A program made the translations under genes and the position numbers. From Dehalococcoidia bacterium (lineage in GTDB: Bacteria > Actinomycetota > Acidimicrobiia > Acidimicrobiales > MedAcidi-G1), in assembly GCA_002699555.1 (NCBI GenBank), contig PABN01000033.1, positions 1 through 41,559 on the forward strand: a DNA stretch of 41,559 nt, written 5' to 3'. Below are positions 22,237 through 31,744 of the stretch, piece after piece (position 1 is the stretch's first letter; each line of letters begins with the position of its first letter). A model generated the notes under the pieces. The model was not told where the DNA came from. It saw only the letters and a program-made list of their open reading frames with translations, and ran no database searches.

Positions 22237-23351
22237 TGAATTTTGACTTTTCTGAAGATCAAATAGAGTTATCCAACCTTGCTGAGAAAATTTTTACTGA
22301 CTTATCAACAAGCGACAGAGTCACCGAAGTTGAAAAAACCGATCAAAGGTTTGATAAAAATCTGTGGGAAGCACTTGCCGATTCTGGATTATTAGGAATA
22401 ACCATTCCTGAAAATTATGGAGGATTGGATTTAGGAATGGTGGAACTTTCCCTTTTGCTTCGACAACAAGGAAGAAGAGTTGCCCCCGTGCCACTCTTTG
22501 CCACATCTGTTCTCGGGTCTTGGGCAATATCAAAATATGGTAAAAACGCCCAAAAAGAACAATGGTTAAGAGAAGTTTGCTCAGGAAATCTGATACTTAC
22601 AGGGGCATGGAACCCACAAACAAATGCAACAAATCTAACTACTGAAAGCGATGGCAAAGGATGGCGTATAACGGGTGAAAAGCTTGCAGTGCCCGCTATT
22701 GCTTTAAGTAGTGCTGTTCTAGTACCGGTAACAATTGATGAAAATCAAAGAATAGCGATCGTCCCTCTAGAAAAAAAGGGGCTGCATAACACAATCGTGG
22801 AAACAACTAACCTTGAACTTCAGGGAAACCTTTCATTTGACGCTGTTGAATTAAACGAGGAAGATCTTTTAGACGAAGAAGGTGAAATAGTTTTTCAAGA
22901 AATTTCACAAATAGCAAAAATTGGTATCTGCGCCACCGTTCTTGGCTGTTGTGAAGAAGCTTTAACAATGACCGCTCAACATGTTTCGGAACGAGAACAA
23001 TTTGGGAGACCCTTATCTACGAATCAAGGAGTCGCTCTGCAAGCCGCAGATGCACATATCGATATAGACGGAATAAGGGTCACACAGTTACAAGCTGCAT
23101 GGCAGTTTGACAAAGGTTTTGAATGCTCTAAAGCTGTCGCCGCAGCAAAATGGTGGGCATCAGAAGCTGGACAAAGAGTTGTAGTAGCTACTCAACATCT
23201 GCATGGTGGGACAGGTGCAGATACTACACACCCAATTCATCGTTATTTCTTGTGGGTTATCCAATTAGCTGACACTTTGGGTGGTGCCGGAAAAAGCTTA
23301 AGCACTCTTGGAAAATTAATTACTGAAGAAGCTTTGAATAAGACTAATTAA
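22236..23351 (+). CDS. Acyl-CoA dehydrogenase, subunit B of a probable heteromer
   Basis: The second dehydrogenase chain, 371 residues: MNFDFSEDQIELSNLAEKIF at the N-terminus, GLLGITIPENYGGLDLGMVELSLLL, a shortened mid-domain (ILTGAWNPQTNATNLTTESDGKGWRITGEK), and EREQFGRPLSTNQGVALQAADAHID plus QHLHGGTGADTTHPIHRYFLW in the C-terminal domain. These blocks resemble the partner chains of alpha2beta2 FadE/ChsE dehydrogenases known from actinobacterial sterol side-chain breakdown. The first chain keeps the better YSEPSAGTD flavin motif, which this one lacks, fitting a split active site. Confidence 0.9.
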   Translation: MNFDFSEDQIELSNLAEKIFTDLSTSDRVTEVEKTDQRFDKNLWEALADSGLLGITIPENYGGLDLGMVELSLLLRQQGRRVAPVPLFATSVLGSWAISKYGKNAQKEQWLREVCSGNLILTGAWNPQTNATNLTTESDGKGWRITGEKLAVPAIALSSAVLVPVTIDENQRIAIVPLEKKGLHNTIVETTNLELQGNLSFDAVELNEEDLLDEEGEIVFQEISQIAKIGICATVLGCCEEALTMTAQHVSEREQFGRPLSTNQGVALQAADAHIDIDGIRVTQLQAAWQFDKGFECSKAVAAAKWWASEAGQRVVVATQHLHGGTGADTTHPIHRYFLWVIQLADTLGGAGKSLSTLGKLITEEALNKTN

Positions 23352-24259
23352 ATTCCAAAACCGTCAGTTATTGGTTCTTTATTAGAGAAAAAAGGACCAA
23401 GCTCAGAATCAATCGCCTCCAAAGACCATGCTTCATCTGTCGAAGTTTCAAAAATTCGTCGAGGTTTTTCGTAAACAACAAGCTCTCCACCCCAAATTTG
23501 TAGAACATTCCCCGAAACTCTTTCAGAGTTAGGTGATGCCAACCAAGCCACTAATGGGGCCACATGTTCAGGTGCGTATGTATCAAAACCTTCTTCAGGT
23601 TTTTCGAAGAGTGGAGCTGACGGCCCCCCCATATTCATACGAGTTCTAGCTCTTGGAACTAAAACATTTGCATTGCATCCGAATCGTTGTAATTCTCTGG
23701 CGGCCGAAAGAGTTAAGGCAATTATTCCCGCTTTAGCTGCACTATAATTTCCTGTTCCTAAAGCTCCTATTAATGCTGCCTCGGATGAAGTATTAATAAT
23801 TCTTCCCCCTAGTGGCTTTTCTCCTTCCTTTTTCCAAACCTCCCGCCAATGAGCCATCGTGTGACGCATCATGCAGAAATGTCCCTTCAAATGAACTCTT
23901 ACAACCGAATCAAATTGTTCTTCGGTCATTTTTTGCAACATAGAGTCTTGAATAAAACCTGCGTTATTAACCAAAATGTCTAACGAACCAAATTGTTCTA
24001 CAGCAGTATTTATCAATTCCTGAGACTGATCCCAGTCCGCAATATCACCAAAATGTGCTACTGCATTCCCTCCTTGTTCAGTAATTGCTAAAACAGTAGA
24101 GTCAGCCGGCTCAGTATCAGCTCCGATTCCGTCTCTTGATAGCCCGAGATCATTAACAACAACACTCGCTCCATGCCTCGCTAATTCCAGAGCTTCAACT
24201 CGGCCTAGACCTCTTCCAGCACCTGTAACAACGGCTACCTTCCCGTCAAGAGCACCCAT
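23348..24259 (-). CDS. SDR, 3-hydroxyacyl-CoA dehydrogenase type
   Basis: A short-chain dehydrogenase of the HSD17B4/FabG-like group: TGAGRGLGRVEALELARHGASVVVNDLG (cofactor fold with Asp for NAD), NNAGFIQDSML, INTSSEAALIGALGTGNYSAAKAG (Ser, Tyr, Lys), and a C-terminal tail of about 70 residues. The likely step is oxidation of a 3-hydroxyacyl-CoA before the thiolase encoded just upstream on the same strand. I start at the ATG at 24259, which has GAAAGGA six bases upstream and the canonical MGALDGKVAVVTG; the tracked TTG start sits on that ribosome site. The 3' end overlaps the convergent dehydrogenase by four bases. Confidence 0.88.
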   Translation of the reverse strand: MGALDGKVAVVTGAGRGLGRVEALELARHGASVVVNDLGLSRDGIGADTEPADSTVLAITEQGGNAVAHFGDIADWDQSQELINTAVEQFGSLDILVNNAGFIQDSMLQKMTEEQFDSVVRVHLKGHFCMMRHTMAHWREVWKKEGEKPLGGRIINTSSEAALIGALGTGNYSAAKAGIIALTLSAARELQRFGCNANVLVPRARTRMNMGGPSAPLFEKPEEGFDTYAPEHVAPLVAWLASPNSERVSGNVLQIWGGELVVYEKPRRIFETSTDEAWSLEAIDSELGPFFSNKEPITDGFGI

Positions 24260-24260
24260 A

Positions 24261-25460
<1,200 letters not shown>

Positions 25461-25494
25461 TTAATCATCGCCCACGGCATTAGATTTCACCACA

Positions 25495-25508
25495 TTATTT
25501 TAAAATAA
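25495..25508. repeat. 14-base AT palindrome in a divergent promoter region
   Basis: TTATTTTAAAATAA is a perfect palindrome lying between the thiolase (minus) and tyrosine phosphatase (plus) starts. It could be an operator, but an AT-only palindrome is not rare at this base composition. Confidence 0.5.
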
Positions 25509-25541
25509 ACCATAAAGAAGCATCTTAGATAAAGTCCTTCT

Positions 25542-26345
25542 GTGGATCATTCTCCGAAAATCATTATTCCGGACGCCAATCTTAGAGATATAGGCGGTAA
25601 AAAAACTCAAACTGGTCTGGAAGTAAAAACCGGATATCTGTTTCGCAGTGGACACTTAAGTGAATTAGAGAAGGAAGATTTTAACCAGTTCAAAAACTTA
25701 CAGTTAAAAACAATCATAGATTTGCGAAGACCTTCAGAAATAGAAAAATACCCAACCCCAAATTTGACAGAAGTTGAAACTCTTAATTTCTCCGTGTCTT
25801 CTGATGATAACGAATTTGCTGTAGCCGCGAATTTTCTAAATGGTGAGGAGTTACCTACTGAAATCACAGGAAAAATTATTGAAAAATATTTCAAAAATTC
25901 AGTCACGGAAAAGCTTGACTCTTACATACCAGTTTTTGAATCATTAACTAACCCCGACAATTTTCCTCTACTTTTCCATTGCGTAGCAGGCAAAGACAGG
26001 ACAGGAATTGTCTCCGCTTTTCTGCTCGGAATTCTTGATGTAGATGAATCTGTAATTATTGAAGATTACTTACTAACAAACAAACTGCGTGAAAAAGAAA
26101 TGCGACTAAAAGAAAAACAGATAAGAGACCATCTGGCTGAAACCAATGAAAACAGTTCCGAAAAACTTATTGAAGAACGTATGGAAATAGCTCAATCGCT
26201 TCTATACGCCAAAGAAAACTTCATTACTTCAGTATTTGATGAGGTTAAGAAAAGTTTTGGAACTTGGGATAGCTTTAGGCTTAATGGTCTAAAAATCAGC
26301 GACGAAAGAGTTAAAGAACTAAAAAACTTTCTCTTAACAGACTGA
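25542..26345 (+). CDS. Tyrosine phosphatase family protein (Y_phosphatase3)
   Basis: Contains NLRDIGGKKTQTG near the N-terminus, RSGHLSELEKED, IIDLRRPSE and the P-loop HCVAGKDRTG (nucleophile C147, R153), the order seen in PF13350-type protein tyrosine/serine phosphatases such as mycobacterial PtpB. The substrate may be a phosphoprotein or phosphoinositide; not decidable here. It is strongly Glu/Lys-rich in the helical insert (KLREKEMRLKEKQIRDH). Start is GTG; the ribosome site is weak. It ends exactly where the convergent HAD gene ends (TGATCA shared by both stops). Confidence 0.87.
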   Translation: MDHSPKIIIPDANLRDIGGKKTQTGLEVKTGYLFRSGHLSELEKEDFNQFKNLQLKTIIDLRRPSEIEKYPTPNLTEVETLNFSVSSDDNEFAVAANFLNGEELPTEITGKIIEKYFKNSVTEKLDSYIPVFESLTNPDNFPLLFHCVAGKDRTGIVSAFLLGILDVDESVIIEDYLLTNKLREKEMRLKEKQIRDHLAETNENSSEKLIEERMEIAQSLLYAKENFITSVFDEVKKSFGTWDSFRLNGLKISDERVKELKNFLLTD

Positions 26346-27077
26346 TCATAAATTCAACATAGAAGGCAGTTCAGACAAGTGATCTATTACAAAATCTGCC
26401 TCCAATTCATCCTCTTGATCGTCATTCGCCCCTCTAAACCTGACACTTGTCATACCAATATTTCTTGCGCCTACAACATCGGTACGTTTCAAATCTCCTA
26501 CATGAGCCGCCTTGAATGGACGGACATCCCCCATTCCTCCCAATGCTTTCATAAAGATTTTTGCGTCAGGTTTATAAACACCCACTTCATCAGAAAACGC
26601 AAAATAAGTTACATAAGGAGCTATACCGAATTCAGTTAAAAAGAAGCGTAAATGCCTACCAGCTGATAGTGAAGTATCACTCACTATCGCAGTTTTTATA
26701 CCTTTTCCAGCCAAATATGCCAAAACCTCTTCTGCCCCTTCGATGACATCAACTTTTAAAGCAAAAGACGCCTGATCAAAAGTTTCTGAAAAAACCTCAC
26801 GATCTTCATCCGTGATTTTTTCACCAAAAACGTTAAAAGCGTCTTCTAATGCCTCTTTGGCTGTGTATTGGCGGCCAGCCCGCCATTCAACATCAAATCG
26901 GACTGGGAGCATTTCAAGAACTGATAACAATAAATCAGATGAGATACTCAAATTTCTTTCATCAATTACTTTTTGCCAAGCCAACTGTCTAACTTCAATA
27001 CCACCTGGTTCACTAACTAAAAGAGTGTTCCAAAGATCAAAAGTTACACCTTCAAAAGCGACATGCTTAGATTTCAA
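26346..27077 (-). CDS. HAD-superfamily hydrolase
   Basis: All four HAD motifs are present: FDLWNTLLVSE (I, with the second Asp position replaced by Trp-Asn-Thr as in many HAD-IA members), AIVSDTSLS (II), the Lys in VYKPDAKIF (III) and HVGDLKRTDVVGA (IV). The helical cap between motifs I and II is typical of subfamily IA phosphatases (phosphoglycolate/haloacid type). The small-molecule substrate is unknown. It lies 15 bases after malic enzyme on the same strand and is likely co-transcribed. Confidence 0.85.
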   Translation of the reverse strand: MKSKHVAFEGVTFDLWNTLLVSEPGGIEVRQLAWQKVIDERNLSISSDLLLSVLEMLPVRFDVEWRAGRQYTAKEALEDAFNVFGEKITDEDREVFSETFDQASFALKVDVIEGAEEVLAYLAGKGIKTAIVSDTSLSAGRHLRFFLTEFGIAPYVTYFAFSDEVGVYKPDAKIFMKALGGMGDVRPFKAAHVGDLKRTDVVGARNIGMTSVRFRGANDDQEDELEADFVIDHLSELPSMLNL

Positions 27078-27092
27078 ATTTCGACACTCTTT

Positions 27093-28496
27093 TTATGAAC
27101 GGCAAACTTTGTCAGCCAAAGCCGCGTTCGCCACGGCTTCAGCAACTTTGTATGGCACAGATTTATCAAAAACTGAAGGAACAATGAAATCAGGATTCAG
27201 GTCATCTTCCTCAATCGAATCAGCTATAGCCTTTGCCGCAGCCAACTTCATGTTCTCGGTTATCTGGGTAGCACCCACATCTAGTGCACCACGAAAAATT
27301 CCGGGAAAAGCTAAAACATTATTAATTTGATTTGGATAATCACTTCTACCAGTCGCCATTACAGCTGCAAGGCCGTCAGCTTCTTCCGGACGTATCTCAG
27401 GATCTGGGTTTGCCATTGCAAAAACAATAGGATCTGAAGCCATGTTGCGAAGATCACTCGCATCAATCAGACCAGGCCCACTCAATCCTATAAATACATC
27501 TGATCCTTTGATCACATCATTCAAAGTGCCCATTTTTCTATCTGGATTCGTGTTCTCGGCAAACCATTCTTTTGCAACATTCAAATTTTCACGCCCTTGG
27601 TAAACAGCCCCTGTGCGATCAACACCGACTATCTCTCCAACTCCTGCACCGATTAATATCTTTCCAACGGCTACTCCAGCAGCCCCCATACCGGCTATTA
27701 CAACAGACTGGTTTTCTATCTCTTTGCCAGTTAAACGAAGCGCATTCCATAAAGCAGCAAGAGTAACAACTGCTGTTCCATGCTGGTCATCATGAAAGAC
27801 TGGTATATCAAGAGCTTCTTGTAATGCTTCTTCAACTTCAAATGCTGCTGGTGCAGCTATATCTTCAAGATTTATACCACCAAAAGAAGGTGCGAGTTTT
27901 TTGACTGTTTCAATAATTTCATATGAGTCAGTCACATCTAGGCAAACTGGGAAAGCATCCACCCCAGCAAACTCTTTAAAAAGCAGAGCTTTCCCTTCCA
28001 TTACAGGCAAGGAGGCTTCAGGTCCGATATCTCCCAAACCGAGCACTGCTGTTCCATCGGTAACAATAGCTACTGTATTTTTCTTAATTGTCAGATCATG
28101 AACTCGGTGTGGATCTTCGTGAATAGCCATACAAACTCTTGCGACTCCCGGAGTGTAAGCCATCGAAAGGTCATGATTGTCAGAAATTTCTGCTAAAGGT
28201 AAAACTTCAATTTTTCCACCTTTATGCATTTCAAAAGTTCGATCATGCCAAGACAGTAAATCAACACCATCTAATTGTTCGATATGCTCAATTACAGAGT
28301 CCACGTGATCTTCATCTCTGCAATTAATTACAACGTCATTCGTTAGTATCTCACCCCGAACATCAAAACCCCCCATTGAAACAATGTTTGCTCCAGCTTC
28401 GCCAACAGCTGTAGCAAATCGTCCCAAAGTATTTGGAACATTTTGGAGTTCAACTTTTACGTAAATTGAATAAGCAGCAGTTGGTAAATACGGCAT
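27093..28496 (-). CDS. NAD(P)-dependent malic enzyme with N-terminal ACT domain
   Basis: Oxidatively decarboxylates malate to pyruvate. Residues 8-85 form an ACT domain (YSIYVKVELQNVPNTLGRFATAVGEAGANIVSMGGFDVRG), probably a ligand-sensing module. The catalytic part shows MAYTPGVARVC, VAIVTDGTAVLGLGDIGPEASLPVMEGKALLFKEFAGVDAFPVCLD, EDIAAPAAFEVE, IPVFHDDQHGTAVV (metal ligands) and the nucleotide fold IAGMGAAGVAVGKIL. The C-terminus ends with an ALADKVCRS tail. It sits downstream of pyrE with a 35-base gap; the purine cluster transcript may reach it. Confidence 0.94.
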   Translation of the reverse strand: MPYLPTAAYSIYVKVELQNVPNTLGRFATAVGEAGANIVSMGGFDVRGEILTNDVVINCRDEDHVDSVIEHIEQLDGVDLLSWHDRTFEMHKGGKIEVLPLAEISDNHDLSMAYTPGVARVCMAIHEDPHRVHDLTIKKNTVAIVTDGTAVLGLGDIGPEASLPVMEGKALLFKEFAGVDAFPVCLDVTDSYEIIETVKKLAPSFGGINLEDIAAPAAFEVEEALQEALDIPVFHDDQHGTAVVTLAALWNALRLTGKEIENQSVVIAGMGAAGVAVGKILIGAGVGEIVGVDRTGAVYQGRENLNVAKEWFAENTNPDRKMGTLNDVIKGSDVFIGLSGPGLIDASDLRNMASDPIVFAMANPDPEIRPEEADGLAAVMATGRSDYPNQINNVLAFPGIFRGALDVGATQITENMKLAAAKAIADSIEEDDLNPDFIVPSVFDKSVPYKVAEAVANAALADKVCRS

Positions 28497-28531
28497 AAGT
28501 CTTAAGCCTACGAGCAGTATTGAGAATAAAA

Positions 28532-29080
28532 CTATTGATTTTCGTAATCAAAACCTAATTCAGGTGCTGAAACTAATGCATGAAAAGAAATTCCCTCTTT
28601 TTCAGCTTCCTCAGTACAAGTACCACCACGATCAACAACAGCAAGAATCATCACAGGATCTCCACCCAGCTCACGTACAACACGCGCAGCTTCTAGAGGG
28701 GAAGTTCCTCTTGTAACAGTGTCTTCGCAGATAACCACTCGATCATTTTGCTCCAAAGCACCAGCAAGTCGCCCTTGAACACCATGGTCTTTCGATTCCT
28801 TTCTAATACTAAAAGACCGAAAAAATATGCCTCTGTGGGCTGCAATGGAAGCAACCCCAAAAGCAACCGGATCTGCGCCAGCAGCCAGTCCACCTATTGC
28901 CCTAATATCATCAGGTATTACTTCTAAGGCAGCGTTAGCTACCAATAAAATTCCCTCAGGGCGACATATCGTCTGTTTAGCATCACAAAACCAATTGCTT
29001 TTGCGCCCTGACTTTAAAACAAAGTCACCCTCTTGAATTGAAAACTTTTTTAAATGAGCAATCAATTCATTTTTATCCAT
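28532..29080 (-). CDS. pyrE: Orotate phosphoribosyltransferase
   Basis: Joins orotate to PRPP to make OMP in pyrimidine synthesis. Landmarks: FVLKSGRKSNWFCDAK, RAIGGLAAGADPVAFGVA, FSIRKESKDHGVQGRLAG (flexible loop with catalytic Lys) and the PRPP motif RVVICEDTVTRGTSPLEA. The length of 182 residues is slightly short but complete. The only pyrimidine gene in the run, directly behind purM with 9 bases between, so co-regulation with purines is likely. Confidence 0.93.
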   Translation of the reverse strand: MDKNELIAHLKKFSIQEGDFVLKSGRKSNWFCDAKQTICRPEGILLVANAALEVIPDDIRAIGGLAAGADPVAFGVASIAAHRGIFFRSFSIRKESKDHGVQGRLAGALEQNDRVVICEDTVTRGTSPLEAARVVRELGGDPVMILAVVDRGGTCTEEAEKEGISFHALVSAPELGFDYENQ

Positions 29081-29089
29081 AAAGCGAAG

Positions 29090-30127
29090 TTACCTTAAAA
29101 TTTCAACTTGACAAGAACCTTCGACTATCTCACCTATGACACAGGCCGGTTTATTATGTTTGGCTAATTCTTTTATAACTCGATCTGTTGAATTTGGAGG
29201 CACAATCAAAATCATCCCGATTCCCATATTGAAAACTCTAAACATCTCATCAATATCAATTGAGCCTAAAGTTTGAATCTCAGAAAAAATTCTTGGGGTT
29301 TCCCAACTGGACTGATGTATAACAGCATTAAAAGATTTTCCTAGCACTCTCGAAACATTCTCAGGTAATCCACCTCCTGTTATATGCGCTATCGCATGAA
29401 CTTCGTTCTCCTTCAAAACATTCAAAATAGTTGGAGCGTAAATTACGCTTGGTTCTAGTAATTTTTCGCCGAGTGTGCTTTCTGAACCTTTCCAAGCGGA
29501 ATCATTAAGAGACTTTCCGGCAATTTCTAAAAAAACTTTTCGCACTAAAGAAAAACCATTTGAACGAAGATTTGGAGACTCAATGCCAATTATTTGATCA
29601 CCTAATTCAACATTTGAACCGTCAATTACATTGCTTCTTTCGACTGCACCAACTGAAAATCCAGCCAAATCAAAAGAATCGTCTGCCATAACTCCTGGGT
29701 GCTCTGCAGTTTCACCCCCAATTAAAGAACACCCGGCTTCTACACAACCTTCAGCAATTCCTTCAATTAAAGACTCGACTAATTCTGGCTTTAACCGACC
29801 AACTGATATGTAGTCCAAAAAAAACAAAGGCTCAGCACCCACACAAACAAGGTCATCTACACACATTGCTACAAGATCATTTCCTATAGTTTCATATCTC
29901 CCGAGCATTTTGGCTATCTCTGATTTCGTTCCTACACCATCAGTCGAAGAAACCAACAACGGATCTTTATATGAAGACAAACCCAAATCGAACATTGCGG
30001 CAAAACCACCAAAATTGTCAACAACCTCTGGGCGGCGTGTTCTTAATGAAAGAGGTTTTATTTGCTCAACAACTTGTTGAGCCGCATCCAAACTTACGCC
30101 CGACGACAAATAGTCATCATTTTTCAC
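29090..30127 (-). CDS. purM: Phosphoribosylformylglycinamidine cyclo-ligase (AIR synthetase)
   Basis: Closes FGAM to AIR with ATP. Conserved blocks: YLSSGVSLDAAQQVVEQI, LLVSSTDGVGTKSEIAKML (ATP/phosphate site), GNDLVAMCVDDLVCVGAEPLFFLDY, SLIGGETAEHPGVM and AHITGGGLPENVSRVL. The length of 345 residues is standard. Follows purF by about 37 bases, in pathway neighbourhood. Confidence 0.97.
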   Translation of the reverse strand: MKNDDYLSSGVSLDAAQQVVEQIKPLSLRTRRPEVVDNFGGFAAMFDLGLSSYKDPLLVSSTDGVGTKSEIAKMLGRYETIGNDLVAMCVDDLVCVGAEPLFFLDYISVGRLKPELVESLIEGIAEGCVEAGCSLIGGETAEHPGVMADDSFDLAGFSVGAVERSNVIDGSNVELGDQIIGIESPNLRSNGFSLVRKVFLEIAGKSLNDSAWKGSESTLGEKLLEPSVIYAPTILNVLKENEVHAIAHITGGGLPENVSRVLGKSFNAVIHQSSWETPRIFSEIQTLGSIDIDEMFRVFNMGIGMILIVPPNSTDRVIKELAKHNKPACVIGEIVEGSCQVEILR

Positions 30128-30164
30128 AATAAGTACCTGACTTCAAGTTCATGATCTACCAGAA

Positions 30165-31694
30165 TCACAAATTTGTTGTTCTAATAGTTGAAAAAAAATC
30201 ATTTGAAACCAAATTTTGATCGTTGCTTTCTTCTCTTTTCAATTTTGAAGAAAGTTCTATAGGTATCTCTATTGGGTATTCTCCTGTTAAGCAGGCGTCA
30301 CAAAAACCCGCTCCTGTTGCTCCTGTCGAGTTAATAAGCTCTTCGAGTTGTAAATAACTAAGACTGTCTACTTCTAGATATCTTTGTATTTCGTCAACTG
30401 TCAAATTAGCTGCTAATAGTTGCCCTTTTGAACCTGTGTCCATTCCATAAAAACAAGGCCACCTGTAAGGCGGTGAAGAAATCCTTAGATGAACTTCTTT
30501 TGCACCCCCGTCTCGCAGCATCTGGATCATTGCTTTTGTTGTCGTTCCTCGAACTATTGAGTCGTCAACTACAACCAATTTTTGATCTTTTATATTCTCG
30601 TTCAAAGGGTTTAATTTCATTCTCACTGTTGATGCACGCATTTCTTGCGTAGGGGCAATGAATGATCTACCTATATAACGATTTTTTACTAATCCTTGGC
30701 CAAATGGGATTCCTGATTCTCTAGCAAAACCTTCCGCGGCTGGAATTCCTGATTCTGGAACTCCCATAACCAAATCTGCGTCTACGGGAGCCTGCTTTGC
30801 AAGTGCTTCACCCATTTTAATTCTTGCCTTATGAACATTCTGACCGTAAAGGTAACTGTCAGGTCGCGCAAAATAAACAAACTCGAATAAGCAAATACGC
30901 GGGTCGATCTGATCTTCAATAAATGGAAAAAATGAACTACAACCCTTTTCATCGATTATTACCATTTCACCAGGGTCAATTTCTCGAATAAACTTCGCTC
31001 CGATGACATCTAGAGCAGCTGTTTCAGATGCCAATACCCAACCCTCATCAAATCGACCTAAACACAAAGGACGAAATCCATTTGGATCACGGACACCAAT
31101 TATTCGATTTTGATCACAGAACACTAATGAAAAAGCTCCAGACAATTTTGGCAAGACAAGTTGGAGTGCTGATTTCATAGGGTCATCTAGGTCTTCAATC
31201 TGTTTTCTTGATACCTCCAAAGAAATCAATTCTGCAATTAAATCACTGTCCGAAGCCACGGTTCCTTTTAACATTCCAGCTTCTCTTGCCAACAGATCTG
31301 TATTGACTAAATTACCATTGTGCCCTAATGCAAACTCTATGTCACCAACACCGCGATAAACAGGTTGAGCGTTTCTCCATGTACTTGAACCAGTAGTTGA
31401 ATAGCGAGTCTGTCCTATCGCCAAATTCCCATTTAAAGCAGCAAGATTCTTCTCGTTGAAAACATTAGAGACTAATCCCATATCTTTTACAACTGTTATT
31501 GATGTTCCATCGCTAACAGCCATCCCAGCCGACTCTTGTCCACGGTGTTGCAAAGCATAAAGACCTAAATAAGTTAAGTGTGCTACTAGATGGTCAGGAG
31601 CAAAAACCCCAAACACGCCACAGGCTTCATGAGGTTCATCTAAAAATACCTCAGACTGTTCTAACGCTTTCTGGAAAGCTTCACTTTTTGACAC
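30165..31694 (-). CDS. purF: Amidophosphoribosyltransferase, Fe-S/propeptide type
   Basis: Commits PRPP to purine synthesis by forming phosphoribosylamine. The N-terminal 24 residues look like a propeptide ending before C25 (EACGVFGVF), the glutaminase nucleophile. The PRPP site is LVVVDDSIVRGTTTKA. Cysteines in DPRICLFEF, PPYRWPCFYG and GAGFCDACLTGEYP sit where the Bacillus-type enzyme holds its [4Fe-4S] cluster, so this is the cluster-containing class. The length of 509 residues is normal. Confidence 0.97.
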   Translation of the reverse strand: MSKSEAFQKALEQSEVFLDEPHEACGVFGVFAPDHLVAHLTYLGLYALQHRGQESAGMAVSDGTSITVVKDMGLVSNVFNEKNLAALNGNLAIGQTRYSTTGSSTWRNAQPVYRGVGDIEFALGHNGNLVNTDLLAREAGMLKGTVASDSDLIAELISLEVSRKQIEDLDDPMKSALQLVLPKLSGAFSLVFCDQNRIIGVRDPNGFRPLCLGRFDEGWVLASETAALDVIGAKFIREIDPGEMVIIDEKGCSSFFPFIEDQIDPRICLFEFVYFARPDSYLYGQNVHKARIKMGEALAKQAPVDADLVMGVPESGIPAAEGFARESGIPFGQGLVKNRYIGRSFIAPTQEMRASTVRMKLNPLNENIKDQKLVVVDDSIVRGTTTKAMIQMLRDGGAKEVHLRISSPPYRWPCFYGMDTGSKGQLLAANLTVDEIQRYLEVDSLSYLQLEELINSTGATGAGFCDACLTGEYPIEIPIELSSKLKREESNDQNLVSNDFFSTIRTTNL

Positions 31695-31744
31695 TAAAGC
31701 GATCCTAGATCTGGAAGGGAATTAAATCCCGCATACTCATTCGA

